Positions 10,109-18,235 of a stretch of 64,000 bases of DNA are shown piece after piece. Each line of letters starts with the position of its first letter. Position 1 is the stretch's first letter. Location: NCBI RefSeq assembly GCF_001044395.1, contig NZ_JANU01000009.1, positions 120,159-184,158 of the forward strand, given 5' to 3'. Below the pieces are notes generated by a model. It did not search any database. It had not been told where the DNA came from and was given only the letters and a program-made list of their open reading frames with translations. A program made the position numbers and the translations under genes. This stretch comes from Caenimonas sp. SL110 (GTDB lineage Bacteria > Pseudomonadota > Gammaproteobacteria > Burkholderiales > Burkholderiaceae_C).

Positions 10109-10237
10109 GGTGGTCTCCTGGGGCCCCGCGCCTTTGTGAATGCGCGGCACGGTGAGTCAATCGCATGAAAACAATGTATCGCCCGTGTAAACCGCGAAAT
10201 GCCATCTGTAGGGCCTACCAGCTGTAGGAGACGTCGC

Positions 10238-11044
10238 TCATCCTTCGGTCAGTCCTGCGGCCACCAGGATGAGGGCCGCTTCCGTCGTGAACTCGCCCTG
10301 CTCCAGCCTGCCGCGCAGCTCATCCTTTGTCATCTGCGCAAACTGCTCGACTTCTCCATCGCGGTTGGACGGAACCACAGCGCCCGCAAGCGTGCATCGA
10401 TACCAGTCAATCTGTTCGACGATGTAGCCTGCGCGGCCGTCTGCGCACGGACGGCGCGTTGCGATCCGCCCGCCATACGCGAGGCCCTCGAGCTGATCGA
10501 GCTTCAGGCCCGCCTCTTCCCATGTCTCGCGCTCCAGCGCCTGCTGCAAGGTGTCGCCTGCAGGCACCATCCCACCCATGAGGGTGTCCCACAGGCCCGG
10601 ATCGTTGGGCTTGGTGAGGGAGCGCTGCTGAACCCAGTGCCTGCCGTCCGCAGACGTGGCAGCCAGGTGGACTGCGAAACTCGCAATGCCGAGTTGGCGC
10701 ACGACGGCACGTTCCACCGTGCCCAGCACCCTGCCGCTCGCATCGGTGACCGCAAGCTGCTCGTCGCGCCAGGTGTGTGCAGCTCCGGCGTCCCGCAGCG
10801 CCAGGGCAATCTGCGCAAGCGTGGCAGTGAGTTCGCCGTTGACCAGCCAACCCTCGTCACCGTCTCGCGCGACCGGCTGGACCCAGCCGTTATCGCCGAT
10901 CGCGCCCGCCGGAAGCACGGCATCGAAAAACGCCTTCTCGACCGAACCGATGATGGAGTCGCCCCACCACAGGGGCAAGCGCGCAATGACCGGCGCCAGG
11001 TCGGCGCGGCCTCGCAACGCGGCGACCCATTCGTTGTGGTTCAC
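10238..11044 (-). CDS. Nudix hydrolase with N-terminal DUF4743 domain
   Basis: About 268 aa. An N-terminal DUF4743-like domain is followed by a Nudix fold with GGMVPAGD...RETWEEAGL. The catalytic REx2EE core is intact, while the first conserved Glu of the Nudix box is Asp. Relatives include the Nudix half of yeast Tnr3, which acts on damaged thiamine diphosphate; that activity here is an inference from family. The start is probably GTG 11044, overlapping the TGA of the upstream quinone reductase (GTGA); TTG at 11062 is possible. The two genes are translationally coupled. Confidence 0.8.
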   Translation of the reverse strand: MNHNEWVAALRGRADLAPVIARLPLWWGDSIIGSVEKAFFDAVLPAGAIGDNGWVQPVARDGDEGWLVNGELTATLAQIALALRDAGAAHTWRDEQLAVTDASGRVLGTVERAVVRQLGIASFAVHLAATSADGRHWVQQRSLTKPNDPGLWDTLMGGMVPAGDTLQQALERETWEEAGLKLDQLEGLAYGGRIATRRPCADGRAGYIVEQIDWYRCTLAGAVVPSNRDGEVEQFAQMTKDELRGRLEQGEFTTEAALILVAAGLTEG

Positions 11045-12021
11045 AGGGTCAGGATCGTGCAACCGGTGGTCTTGCGCGCCTCCAGGTCGCGATGGGCCTG
11101 CTCGACCTGCTCTAGCGGATAACGCTGGTCGATGCGGATCTTCACCTTGCCGGTGATCACGGCGTCGAACAGGTCATCGGCCATCTCCTGCGTGGCTTCG
11201 CGCGTTGCGATGTGCGAGAACAGGGTCTGTCGCGTCACGTAGATCGAGCCCTTGCCGGCAAGAATCGCGGGCGCGAACGGAGCCGGCGGGCCCGAAGATG
11301 CACCGAAGCTGGCCATCAGGCCGAACGGACGCAGGCAATCGAGCGACTTGTCCCAGGTGTCCTTGCCCACGGAGTCATAGACCACCTTCACGCCCTTGCC
11401 GCCGGTGATTTCCTTGACGCGGGCGACGAAATCTTCGGTGGCGTAATTGATGACATGGGCCGCGCCGTACTCCTTGGCGAGCGCGCACTTCGCGTCCGAC
11501 CCTGCCGTGCCAATCAGCTGCAAGCCCATGGATCGCGCCCACTGGCAGGCGATCAGGCCCACGCCGCCGGCAGCGGCATGGAACAGCACGTGATCGCCCT
11601 CTTTCAGGCCGCCTTGCGGCTGGGTGCGCTTGAGCAGGTACTGCGCCGTCAGGCCCTTGAGCATCATCGCCGCGCCGGTATCGAAGTCGATCGCATCGGG
11701 CAGCTTGCACACGGTCTTGGCGGGCATCACGCGTGCTTCGCAATAGCTGCCGGGCGGCTGGCTGGCGTAAGCGGCCCGGTCACCGACCTTCAGGTGCGTG
11801 ACGCCGGGGCCGACCGCCTCGACGATGCCGGAGGCTTCCATGCCGATTCCCGCTGGCAGCGGCAGCGGATACGCGCCCGTGCGGTGATACACATCGATGA
11901 AGTTCAGGCCCACCGCCTTGTGCCGGATCCGGATCTGGCCTTCGCCAGGTTCGCCGACTGCGACATCGGTGATCTTGAGTTGTTCCGGCCCGCCGGGCTG
12001 GTTGATCTGTACGGCTTTCAT
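11041..12021 (-). CDS. Quinone oxidoreductase / NADPH:quinone reductase (MDR family, zinc-free)
   Basis: 326 aa, medium-chain dehydrogenase/reductase of the QorA type. It has an N-terminal GroES-like fold (GIGMEASGIVEAVG), the nucleotide loop AAAGGVGLIACQWA and the C-terminal dimer part with DQRYPLEQVEQAHRDLEARK. The cysteine ligands of zinc alcohol dehydrogenases are missing. It should reduce quinones or enones with NADPH in the cytoplasm. It is divergent from the EamA gene (129-bp gap) and its stop overlaps the Nudix start. Confidence 0.9.
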   Translation of the reverse strand: MKAVQINQPGGPEQLKITDVAVGEPGEGQIRIRHKAVGLNFIDVYHRTGAYPLPLPAGIGMEASGIVEAVGPGVTHLKVGDRAAYASQPPGSYCEARVMPAKTVCKLPDAIDFDTGAAMMLKGLTAQYLLKRTQPQGGLKEGDHVLFHAAAGGVGLIACQWARSMGLQLIGTAGSDAKCALAKEYGAAHVINYATEDFVARVKEITGGKGVKVVYDSVGKDTWDKSLDCLRPFGLMASFGASSGPPAPFAPAILAGKGSIYVTRQTLFSHIATREATQEMADDLFDAVITGKVKIRIDQRYPLEQVEQAHRDLEARKTTGCTILTL

Positions 12022-12150
12022 GATGTCTCGTTCCTTGCAAAGATTCGGCCGTCATCCTGCCATGAAACTGCAAGCCTTGCCGGGCATGCGGCTTGTGCCT
12101 CGCGCTACAGTGGCGGCACTTTCGCGCGGACCCATCGCGCTTGCAAAAAA

Positions 12151-13053
12151 ATGACCCAGCGCCTGTCCTTTTCAACCGCGGTGATGCTCACCGTGCCGCC
12201 CCTGCTCTGGGCAGGCAACGCCGTCGTCGGTCGGGTGATGGCCGACAGCGTGCCGCCCATCACGCTCAACTTCCTGCGCTGGGCGCTCGCGTTTGTGTTT
12301 CTGCTGCCCCTGGCGTCCTGGGTGCTGGCGCGGGGCAGCGGCCTGTGGACCCACTGGAAGCGCTTCGCAGTGCTCGGCCTCCTGGGTGTGGGTTGCTACA
12401 ACTCGCTGCAGTACCTCGCGCTCAAGACCTCGACCGCCGTCAACGTCACGCTGATCGCGGCGAGCATGCCGGTGTGGATGCTGGCGACGGGTGCCCTGTT
12501 TTTCGGCCAGCGTGTGACAGCGCGGCAGATCGCCGGTGCTGCGCTGTCGATCGTGGGCGTCCTGGTTGTGATCAGTCGTGGGAATTGGGATGCGCTGGCG
12601 CAGGTGCGTCTTGTGCCGGGCGACGTGTACGTGCTGATTGCGACGGCGGCATGGTCGGTGTACAGCTGGCTGCTCGCGCCGCGCGATGACGACCCGCCGG
12701 CCATTCGCGCTGACTGGGCCGCATTCCTGATGGCGCAGGTCGTGATGGGGACCGCGTGGTCCGGCCTGTTCACCGCAGCCGAGTGGTCGCTCGTTGATGT
12801 GCAGATCAAGTGGAGCTGGTCGGTTGCCGCGGCGCTTGTCTATGTGGCCGTCGGACCGGCGATTCTCGCGTATCGCTATTGGGGACTGGGCGTGCAGCGG
12901 GCGGGGGCCAACGTCGCCGCGTTCTTTTCGAATCTGACGCCGCTGTTCGCTGCGGTGCTATCAGCGGCATTCATCGGAGAAACACCTCATGTCTATCACG
13001 CGCTCGCGTTCGTGCTGATCGTGGGCGGGATTGTGGTGTCTTCGCGCAAGTAG
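12151..13053 (+). CDS. EamA/DMT family transporter
   Basis: 300 aa with about ten hydrophobic helices arranged as two EamA repeats (first near residues 10-135, second near 150-295). The motif FLRWALAFVFLLPLA and the C-terminal SNLTPLFAAVLSAAFIGE are typical of drug/metabolite transporters that export amino acids or metabolites. The frame stays open far upstream, but ATG 12151 gives the usual family start just before the first helix. Substrate unknown. Confidence 0.88.
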   Translation: MTQRLSFSTAVMLTVPPLLWAGNAVVGRVMADSVPPITLNFLRWALAFVFLLPLASWVLARGSGLWTHWKRFAVLGLLGVGCYNSLQYLALKTSTAVNVTLIAASMPVWMLATGALFFGQRVTARQIAGAALSIVGVLVVISRGNWDALAQVRLVPGDVYVLIATAAWSVYSWLLAPRDDDPPAIRADWAAFLMAQVVMGTAWSGLFTAAEWSLVDVQIKWSWSVAAALVYVAVGPAILAYRYWGLGVQRAGANVAAFFSNLTPLFAAVLSAAFIGETPHVYHALAFVLIVGGIVVSSRK

Positions 13054-13055
13054 AG

Positions 13056-13146
13056 GGCTGTCATGCCGGGCTCGACCCGGCATCCACCGCGCAGCGGCGA
13101 CTGCGCTTGATCAACGATGGATTGCGGGTCAAGCCAGCAATGACAG
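13056..13146. repeat. GGCTGTCAT-ended dispersed repeat, copy C
   Basis: A 91-bp copy from GGCTGTCAT (13056) to ATGACAG (13146), in the opposite orientation to the 15.7-kb copy: the GC-rich half TGCCGGGCTCGACCCGGCA comes first and TTGCGGGTCAAGCCAGCAA second. It begins 3 bp after the EamA stop and ends 11 bp before the SDR stop, between convergent genes. Confidence 0.85.
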
Positions 13147-13157
13147 AGATTAGACAG

Positions 13158-13955
13158 TCAGTAAGTCCCCGGATACGCCCCGCCATCCGTCAGCACATTC
13201 TGGCCTGTGATGTATCCCGCGTGAACGCTGCAAAGAAACGCACAGGTTGCGCCGAACTCCTGCGGGTTGCCAAAGCGCTGTGCCGGAATCGTCTTGCGAC
13301 GCGCGTCCATCAGCTCCTCGATCGGCTTGCCGGTCTTTTGCGCTGCACCGGCCATCGTGCCCTTCAGGCGATCGGTGTCATAGGCACCCGGCAGCAGGTT
13401 GTTGATGGTGACGTTGGCCGATGCGAGCTTCGATGTGCGAGAAACACCAGCCACGAAACCGGTCAGTCCGCTGCGCGCGCCATTGGATAGTCCCAGGATG
13501 TCGATCGGTGCCTTGACCGCGCTGGAAGTGATGTTGATGATGCGACCGAAGCCGCGAGCCGCCATGCCGTCGACCGTGGCCTTGATCAGCTCGATCGGCG
13601 TGAGCATGTTGGCATCCACCGCCTTGATCCACGCATCGCGATCCCACTGACGGAAGTCCCCCGGCGGCGGACCACCGGCGTTGGTCACGACGATGTCGAA
13701 TTCGCGCCGCTTCTCAAAGACCTTCTCGCGGCCCTCCACCGTCGTGATATCCGCCGCGACGTGTTGCACCACCGTGTCGGGCGGCCGCGCCGGGTCCGCC
13801 AGCAACTGCTCGACCGCCGACTCCAGCGCCTGTGCGCCGCGCGCGACGACCAGGACGTGAACTCCTTCACGCACGAGCGCTTGCGCACATCCAAAACCCA
13901 GTCCCTTGCTGGCGCCGCACACCAGCGCCCACTTGCCCGCTATACCCAAATCCAT
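13158..13955 (-). CDS. SDR family oxidoreductase without the usual YxxxK motif
   Basis: 265 aa, Rossmann-fold dehydrogenase. The cofactor loop CGASKGLGFG (about 13-22) and VTNAGG (about 89-94) are good, and the active-site Ser region INITSS is present. The usual Tyr-x3-Lys is replaced by LGLSNGARSGLTG, a substitution I recall from a subgroup of SDRs. The C-terminus TGQNVLTDGGAYPG is typical. Start at ATG 13955, preceded by AAGGTGG. It could still be an oxidoreductase with altered chemistry; substrate not predictable. It is divergent from the secreted-protein pair with only 41 bp between starts. Confidence 0.82.
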   Translation of the reverse strand: MDLGIAGKWALVCGASKGLGFGCAQALVREGVHVLVVARGAQALESAVEQLLADPARPPDTVVQHVAADITTVEGREKVFEKRREFDIVVTNAGGPPPGDFRQWDRDAWIKAVDANMLTPIELIKATVDGMAARGFGRIINITSSAVKAPIDILGLSNGARSGLTGFVAGVSRTSKLASANVTINNLLPGAYDTDRLKGTMAGAAQKTGKPIEELMDARRKTIPAQRFGNPQEFGATCAFLCSVHAGYITGQNVLTDGGAYPGTY

Positions 13956-13996
13956 AACAATCCACCTTCCTTCAAGCTCTGCAGCAGTTTCCCGCG

Positions 13997-14656
13997 ATGC
14001 GCACATCATCGGCCATTTTGCTTGCCTGTTGGGCCGTGGCGCTTTCAGCGCATGCCCAGGGCTTCAAGTTCTCCAATCCGCCCGAAGGCGCCGAAGCCGA
14101 AGCCGCGAAACAGGCCCAGCGCGAGGCAACAGTATCGGCGCAACTGGCCACCCCCTGCAGAGACCGGATTCGCAATCGCAAGATCATGGTCCTCATCGCC
14201 GAAGAAAAAAACGGCATGATGCAGGCCGAACAGGGCGGCTACAGCAGGCACGTCGATTCGATCAACCTGCGGCTCGAGGCCCTGGGACTCAAGACCTACT
14301 CGGCTGAAGAAGTCCGCAGGCAGGTTGCCCAGGAAGAGATTGACGCCTATTTCAAGAACGATCCCGATCGGGCGCTGAGCGCTTCGCGCAGGATGGCGGC
14401 TCAATATGTGCTGCGCGGCGTCATCGCCAGCAAGGCCACACGCAATGCGATGGTCAATGTCAACACCGTGAACATCGACATGCAGTTCACGCTCACCGAT
14501 TCCGCCGGTCGACCGGTATCGACTGCCGCCGCGAGCAACGCGAGCTATTCGGGCAGCGATACGTCGGCCATGGCGCTCACGCTGATCGAAGAACGCGCCG
14601 ACGAAGTCGTCGCCCGCCTGTACAGCGACTACTGCCAGGACGCCAGGGGCCGATAG
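13997..14656 (+). CDS. Secreted protein of unknown function, partner of the CsgG-like gene
   Basis: 219 aa with a clear type I signal peptide (hydrophobic residues 5-18, cleavage likely after AHA at about 20). An Ala/Glu-rich linker follows, then a mixed alpha/beta domain with VLIAEEKNG, a helical middle and the strand pattern YVLRGVIASK...VNTVNIDMQFTLTDSAGRP. That pattern recalls LpoB/CsgG-type periplasmic or outer-membrane domains, although no specific family can be named with certainty. It lies 36 bp before the CsgG-like gene, so the two are probably made together. Confidence 0.7.
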   Translation: MRTSSAILLACWAVALSAHAQGFKFSNPPEGAEAEAAKQAQREATVSAQLATPCRDRIRNRKIMVLIAEEKNGMMQAEQGGYSRHVDSINLRLEALGLKTYSAEEVRRQVAQEEIDAYFKNDPDRALSASRRMAAQYVLRGVIASKATRNAMVNVNTVNIDMQFTLTDSAGRPVSTAAASNASYSGSDTSAMALTLIEERADEVVARLYSDYCQDARGR

Positions 14657-14692
14657 CTGCGACCTCTACCTCAATTTCCAGGAGAAGAACCC

Positions 14693-15490
14693 ATGACCCA
14701 CAAGACCTACCTGTTTGCAGCCGTTGCCGCGCTTGCAAGCGCCTGCGCAATTGCACAGCCCAGCTTCGGCAATCCGTCACCCAATGCGGGCAGCAGCACA
14801 TCGCAGGCTGCCAATGCAGCTGCCGACCAGGCCGCCTACCAGGAGGTGTCGTACGCCAACAAGGACAGAAAGGGTCCGGCGCTGGTCGTGATTCCGGGCG
14901 ACATCAAGAGCAACAACGCGAGCTTCATGCAGAAGTTCACCGCCAACAACATCGCCGACTTCGGCGAGCTTGAACTGTCGTCGGCCAACTTCGTGGTGCT
15001 GGAGCGCTCCAATCTCGGCCCGCTGCTCAATGAAGTCTCGCTGGCCTACAACCTGGGCGACGTGAGCGCAGCGCGCAAGACCATGCAGGTCGGCCGCCTG
15101 AAGACAACCCAATGGGTCGTCAAGTTCGACATCTTGAAGGCCGAACAGATTGCCGAGAACAAGAAGGGCTTCGACGGACGCGCCGTGGGCGGCCTGGTGT
15201 CGATGTTCGCGGGCGGCATGGGCGGCTTCGCTGCCGGGCAGGCGGTGAGCACGGTCAAGACCGAAGAGTCCACCGGCGTGTGGCTGATCGGCATGCGCTA
15301 CAAGATCATGGACGCCAACACCACCGAGCAGGTCGCGCAGGGCTACAAGGAGCTCAAGATGGAAGTGGGCACGGCCGCCACCAGCGTGATGGGCGTCTCG
15401 CAAAGCGCCAAGGGCGGCGTCGGCCTGGACACGATGGTGCAGCGTCTGGTGCAGACCGCCGTCTGGGAAATCGACAACAAGCACAAATAA
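14693..15490 (+). CDS. CsgG/HfaB-like secreted protein
   Basis: 265 aa with an N-terminal signal peptide (hydrophobic 5-21). The residue pattern ALVVIPGDIKSNN, then FGELELSSANFVVLERSNLGPLLNEV, then TTQWVVKFDILKAE, with a Gly-rich loop (GGLVSMFAGGMGGFAAGQA), resembles the CsgG fold, which in curli systems forms an outer-membrane secretion pore. The acylated Cys of true CsgG is not clear: C18 lies in ALASAC, a poor lipobox. No csgA, csgB, csgE or csgF is nearby, so curli secretion is not implied. AGGAGAA precedes the ATG. Confidence 0.72.
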   Translation: MTHKTYLFAAVAALASACAIAQPSFGNPSPNAGSSTSQAANAAADQAAYQEVSYANKDRKGPALVVIPGDIKSNNASFMQKFTANNIADFGELELSSANFVVLERSNLGPLLNEVSLAYNLGDVSAARKTMQVGRLKTTQWVVKFDILKAEQIAENKKGFDGRAVGGLVSMFAGGMGGFAAGQAVSTVKTEESTGVWLIGMRYKIMDANTTEQVAQGYKELKMEVGTAATSVMGVSQSAKGGVGLDTMVQRLVQTAVWEIDNKHK

Positions 15491-15713
15491 TCCGGCGGCC
15501 CGCAGCCTGTACCACCGCGCTGGATTTCGTGGCGAAGAAGGCTCTGGCCAGGTCGCATGACCAGGGGTTCCAGAGCGGCCATGAGTTCGCGCAGGCCTTG
15601 TCCGATGCGATTACCAGCGAAAGCCGGTACGGCAGGCACGGTTTAACGACTGCGACTGCGACCCGACTGCGACGCAGCGATCATTGGCTGTCATTGTCGG
15701 CGCAACGATTACC
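15491..15713. other. Intergenic region after the CsgG-like gene
   Basis: No gene recognised. It contains a short run of CGACTGCGACTGCGAC-type direct repeats (about 15647-15676) and, from about 15685, a truncated GGCTGTCATTG fragment directly before the full repeat copy at 15714. No convincing intrinsic terminator was seen. Confidence 0.5.
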
Positions 15714-15806
15714 GGCTGTCATTGCGGACTCGATCCGCAATCCATCTCTGATCAAGCGCACTCGCCGCTTCGCGGTGGATGCCGGGTCGAGCCCGGCATG
15801 ACAGCC
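15714..15806. repeat. GGCTGTCAT-ended dispersed repeat, copy B
   Basis: A 93-bp full copy: GGCTGTCAT at 15714, TTGCGGACTCGATCCGCAA, a linker with CGCCGCTTCGCGG, TGCCGGGTCGAGCCCGGCA, and ATGACAGCC ending 15806. It lies between convergent genes, 5 bp from the stop of the amidohydrolase gene. Confidence 0.88.
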
Positions 15807-15811
15807 AGTTG

Positions 15812-16843
15812 TTAGCCAAACGCCTCCAGCACGTTGCAAGCATTCACACCGAGTTCCGCCGCCGCATACCCGCCCTCCAGCACCAGCACAGTCGGCAGAC
15901 CCAACCCCTGCAAGCGCTCGCCAAGCCTCAGGTAATCGCTGCTCGCCAGCGTGAACTTCGATATCGGATCGCCTTCAAACGTATCCAGCCCGAGCGAGAC
16001 CACCAGCGCATCCGCGCGATGCGCCTGCACCCGGGCGCACCCCACTTCCAGCGCTTCGAACCATCGCCTCGCATCGGTCCCGGCCGCAAGCGGCAGGTTC
16101 AGGTTGAAGCCCGCGCCCTGCCCCGCCCCGGTTTCATCCGCGTGCCCCAGATAGAACGGGTACTCCGTCATCGGATCGCCGTGCAGGTTGACGACCAGCA
16201 CGTCGCTGCGCTCGTAAAAAATGCTTTGCGTGCCGTTGCCGTGGTGATAGTCCACATCGAGAACGGCGACTCGCTTGCATCCGCTGTCCAGCAGCGATTG
16301 CGCCGCCACCGCCGCATTGTTCAGGAAGCAATAGCCACCCATGAAATCGGCGCCAGCATGGTGACCGGGCGGGCGCGTCGCGCAGAACGCGCTGCGAGCG
16401 CCATTTGCAATCAACTGCGCCGCGCTCGCTGCAGAATCAGCGCCGCCCTTGGCCGCAGCCCAGGAACCCGCCGACAGTGGCGTGCCGTTGTCCATGGAAT
16501 ACAAGCCCAGACGGGCGATGAAATTCACAGGCTCGACATCATCGCGTAGCGTGCGCACCGGCCAGACCGACGGAAACGGCTGCACATCGCCATTGCCGGC
16601 GCCCAATGCAATCCACTGCGACCAGGCCGACTCCAGGAATGCAAGATAGCGCGGTGAATGAACCCGGGCCAGCACGCCGCTGCTATCGACAACCGGCTCG
16701 CGAATGTCATGGCCCCGCGCCTTGAGTTCGTCCAGCACGTACTGCGCCCGCGCGGGCTTCTCGAAGCACGGCACGAGCTCGCCGCGAAAGTACTCACTAG
16801 CGGGCGCATGACCTTCATGTGCCCCTGAGTGAAAAGTGATCAT
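15812..16843 (-). CDS. Histone-deacetylase-family acetylpolyamine amidohydrolase
   Basis: 343 aa, the length of acetylpolyamine amidohydrolases. The zinc-hydrolase motifs are intact: RPPGHHAG (H161, H162), DVDYHHGNGTQ (D198 and H200 as zinc ligands) and SLGLDTFEGDP (D287, the third ligand). The N-terminal FRGELVPCFEKPARA and FLESAW segments match this subgroup rather than class II deacetylases. It should remove acetyl groups from acetylated polyamines in the cytoplasm. Start ATG 16843, 7 bp after the stop of the DUF3422 gene, so the two form an operon. Confidence 0.88.
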   Translation of the reverse strand: MITFHSGAHEGHAPASEYFRGELVPCFEKPARAQYVLDELKARGHDIREPVVDSSGVLARVHSPRYLAFLESAWSQWIALGAGNGDVQPFPSVWPVRTLRDDVEPVNFIARLGLYSMDNGTPLSAGSWAAAKGGADSAASAAQLIANGARSAFCATRPPGHHAGADFMGGYCFLNNAAVAAQSLLDSGCKRVAVLDVDYHHGNGTQSIFYERSDVLVVNLHGDPMTEYPFYLGHADETGAGQGAGFNLNLPLAAGTDARRWFEALEVGCARVQAHRADALVVSLGLDTFEGDPISKFTLASSDYLRLGERLQGLGLPTVLVLEGGYAAAELGVNACNVLEAFG

Positions 16844-16850
16844 CGCCAGG

Positions 16851-18185
16851 TCAGTCCTTGAACACACGCAAATGCAGGCGGCGCAGCGACCACCACACGC
16901 CCAATGCCACGACCGGAATCGCAGCCGCAGCACTGCTCTCCGCACTCCACGGCCAGCCCAGTGCGTGCGCGCCTTTCGCCAGATAACTCACCAGTCCGAC
17001 GATGTAATAGGTGATGGCCGCGACCGAAAGGCCCTCGACCGTTGCCTGCAATTTCAGCTGCAGTCCCTGCCGGGTGTTCATCGTCGCCAGCAAGGCCTGG
17101 CTGCTTTGCTGCTGTTCGATTTCCACCCGAGTTCGCAGCAAGTTGCTGATGCGCGAAACGCGCTGTGACAGCGCATCTTGCCGGCGGGTTGCCCATTCGC
17201 AGGTCGCGCGTGCAGGCGAGACGCGACGCTCCATGAATTCACCAATCGTCTGCAGGCCCGGCAAGCGCGACTCGGCAATGTCTGCAATGCGGCGATCGAC
17301 CAGCTCGAAATAGGCCGAGCTTGCGGAAAAGCGTGAATGCGTGGCCGCATACTGGCTCTCGACCTCGCCCGCCAGCTTGGTGAGCCTGTCGAGCAGCTGC
17401 GGCTCTTCATGTCGCCCCGCTTCGCGGATGGAGCCGGCCAGCTCGGCCAGTTCGCGCTCGGCAAATGCCAGCACCGCTGCGGCTTCGCGCGCTGCCGGCA
17501 GACCCAGCAAGGCAGCCATGCGATAGGTGTCGATTTCAAGCAGTTGTTGCACCAGCCGTCCGAGACGCCGCGGTGTCAGCCCCGATGACAACAGCACGAT
17601 CCGGGAAAAACCGTCGGCGTGCACCGCGAAGTCGGTGTAAACCTCGCCGTGTCCGTCGGCCACCTTCGAGCCGACCAGCGTGTCCTCATTGAGCACTTGC
17701 CTGAGCACGGCAACGTCGGCCAGGCGCTCGGTCGGCAGGGCCCACAGGTGCACGCTTGCCAGGCACTGCCCCGGCAGGGCTGCGAGCCATTCCTGCGGCA
17801 CGGCGTCGATCGCGGCAGGAGGTTCACGTCCACCAAAGCCCGCAGCATCGACAGTGCGTGAAAAACTCCAGGTCACGAACTCGGTGTGCAATTCCCAGCG
17901 GATGCGAAACGCGCCCAGGTCCATGCGCATGTGGGTGGACTGCGCGTCAGGCTGCGGCAGATGGTGGTCGCGTGCCAGTGCGGCGATGTGCTCGCGGCTC
18001 GCATCGCGCTCGCGTGCGTCAGCCAGCATCACGATGTGCGACAGCGCCAGCGGCGAGCCCATCGCTTCCGGCGGGCGCGCATGAATCTCGTTGTGCAGCG
18101 CCAGGCGCTGCGGATGGTTCTTGATCGGCGGCATTGTGGCCATTCTTTGCTTGGCCTGCATTGTCGCAAAGCGCTGCAGCGCCAT
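16851..18185 (-). CDS. DUF3422 family protein
   Basis: Up to 444 aa. The N-terminus NHPQRLALHNEIHARPPEA is the family signature. A long helical, probably coiled region follows (about 240-370), and two C-terminal membrane helices (about 383-403 and 415-432) end in a basic tail, so it should be an inner-membrane protein facing the cytoplasm. Function unknown; members are common in alpha- and betaproteobacteria. The start may be ATG 18185 or an internal ATG closer to the signature. It is upstream of the acetylpolyamine amidohydrolase in an operon. Confidence 0.82.
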   Translation of the reverse strand: MALQRFATMQAKQRMATMPPIKNHPQRLALHNEIHARPPEAMGSPLALSHIVMLADARERDASREHIAALARDHHLPQPDAQSTHMRMDLGAFRIRWELHTEFVTWSFSRTVDAAGFGGREPPAAIDAVPQEWLAALPGQCLASVHLWALPTERLADVAVLRQVLNEDTLVGSKVADGHGEVYTDFAVHADGFSRIVLLSSGLTPRRLGRLVQQLLEIDTYRMAALLGLPAAREAAAVLAFAERELAELAGSIREAGRHEEPQLLDRLTKLAGEVESQYAATHSRFSASSAYFELVDRRIADIAESRLPGLQTIGEFMERRVSPARATCEWATRRQDALSQRVSRISNLLRTRVEIEQQQSSQALLATMNTRQGLQLKLQATVEGLSVAAITYYIVGLVSYLAKGAHALGWPWSAESSAAAAIPVVALGVWWSLRRLHLRVFKD

Positions 18186-18235
18186 TGAAAACGGCGCCCG
18201 AAGGTGCCGTCGTCTGCATGAATTGGCCTAAGGCA

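Noticed and set aside
11212..12150. Upstream extension of the EamA frame (313 codons)
   Set aside because: It runs opposite the quinone reductase gene; the transporter's first helix begins right after ATG 12151.
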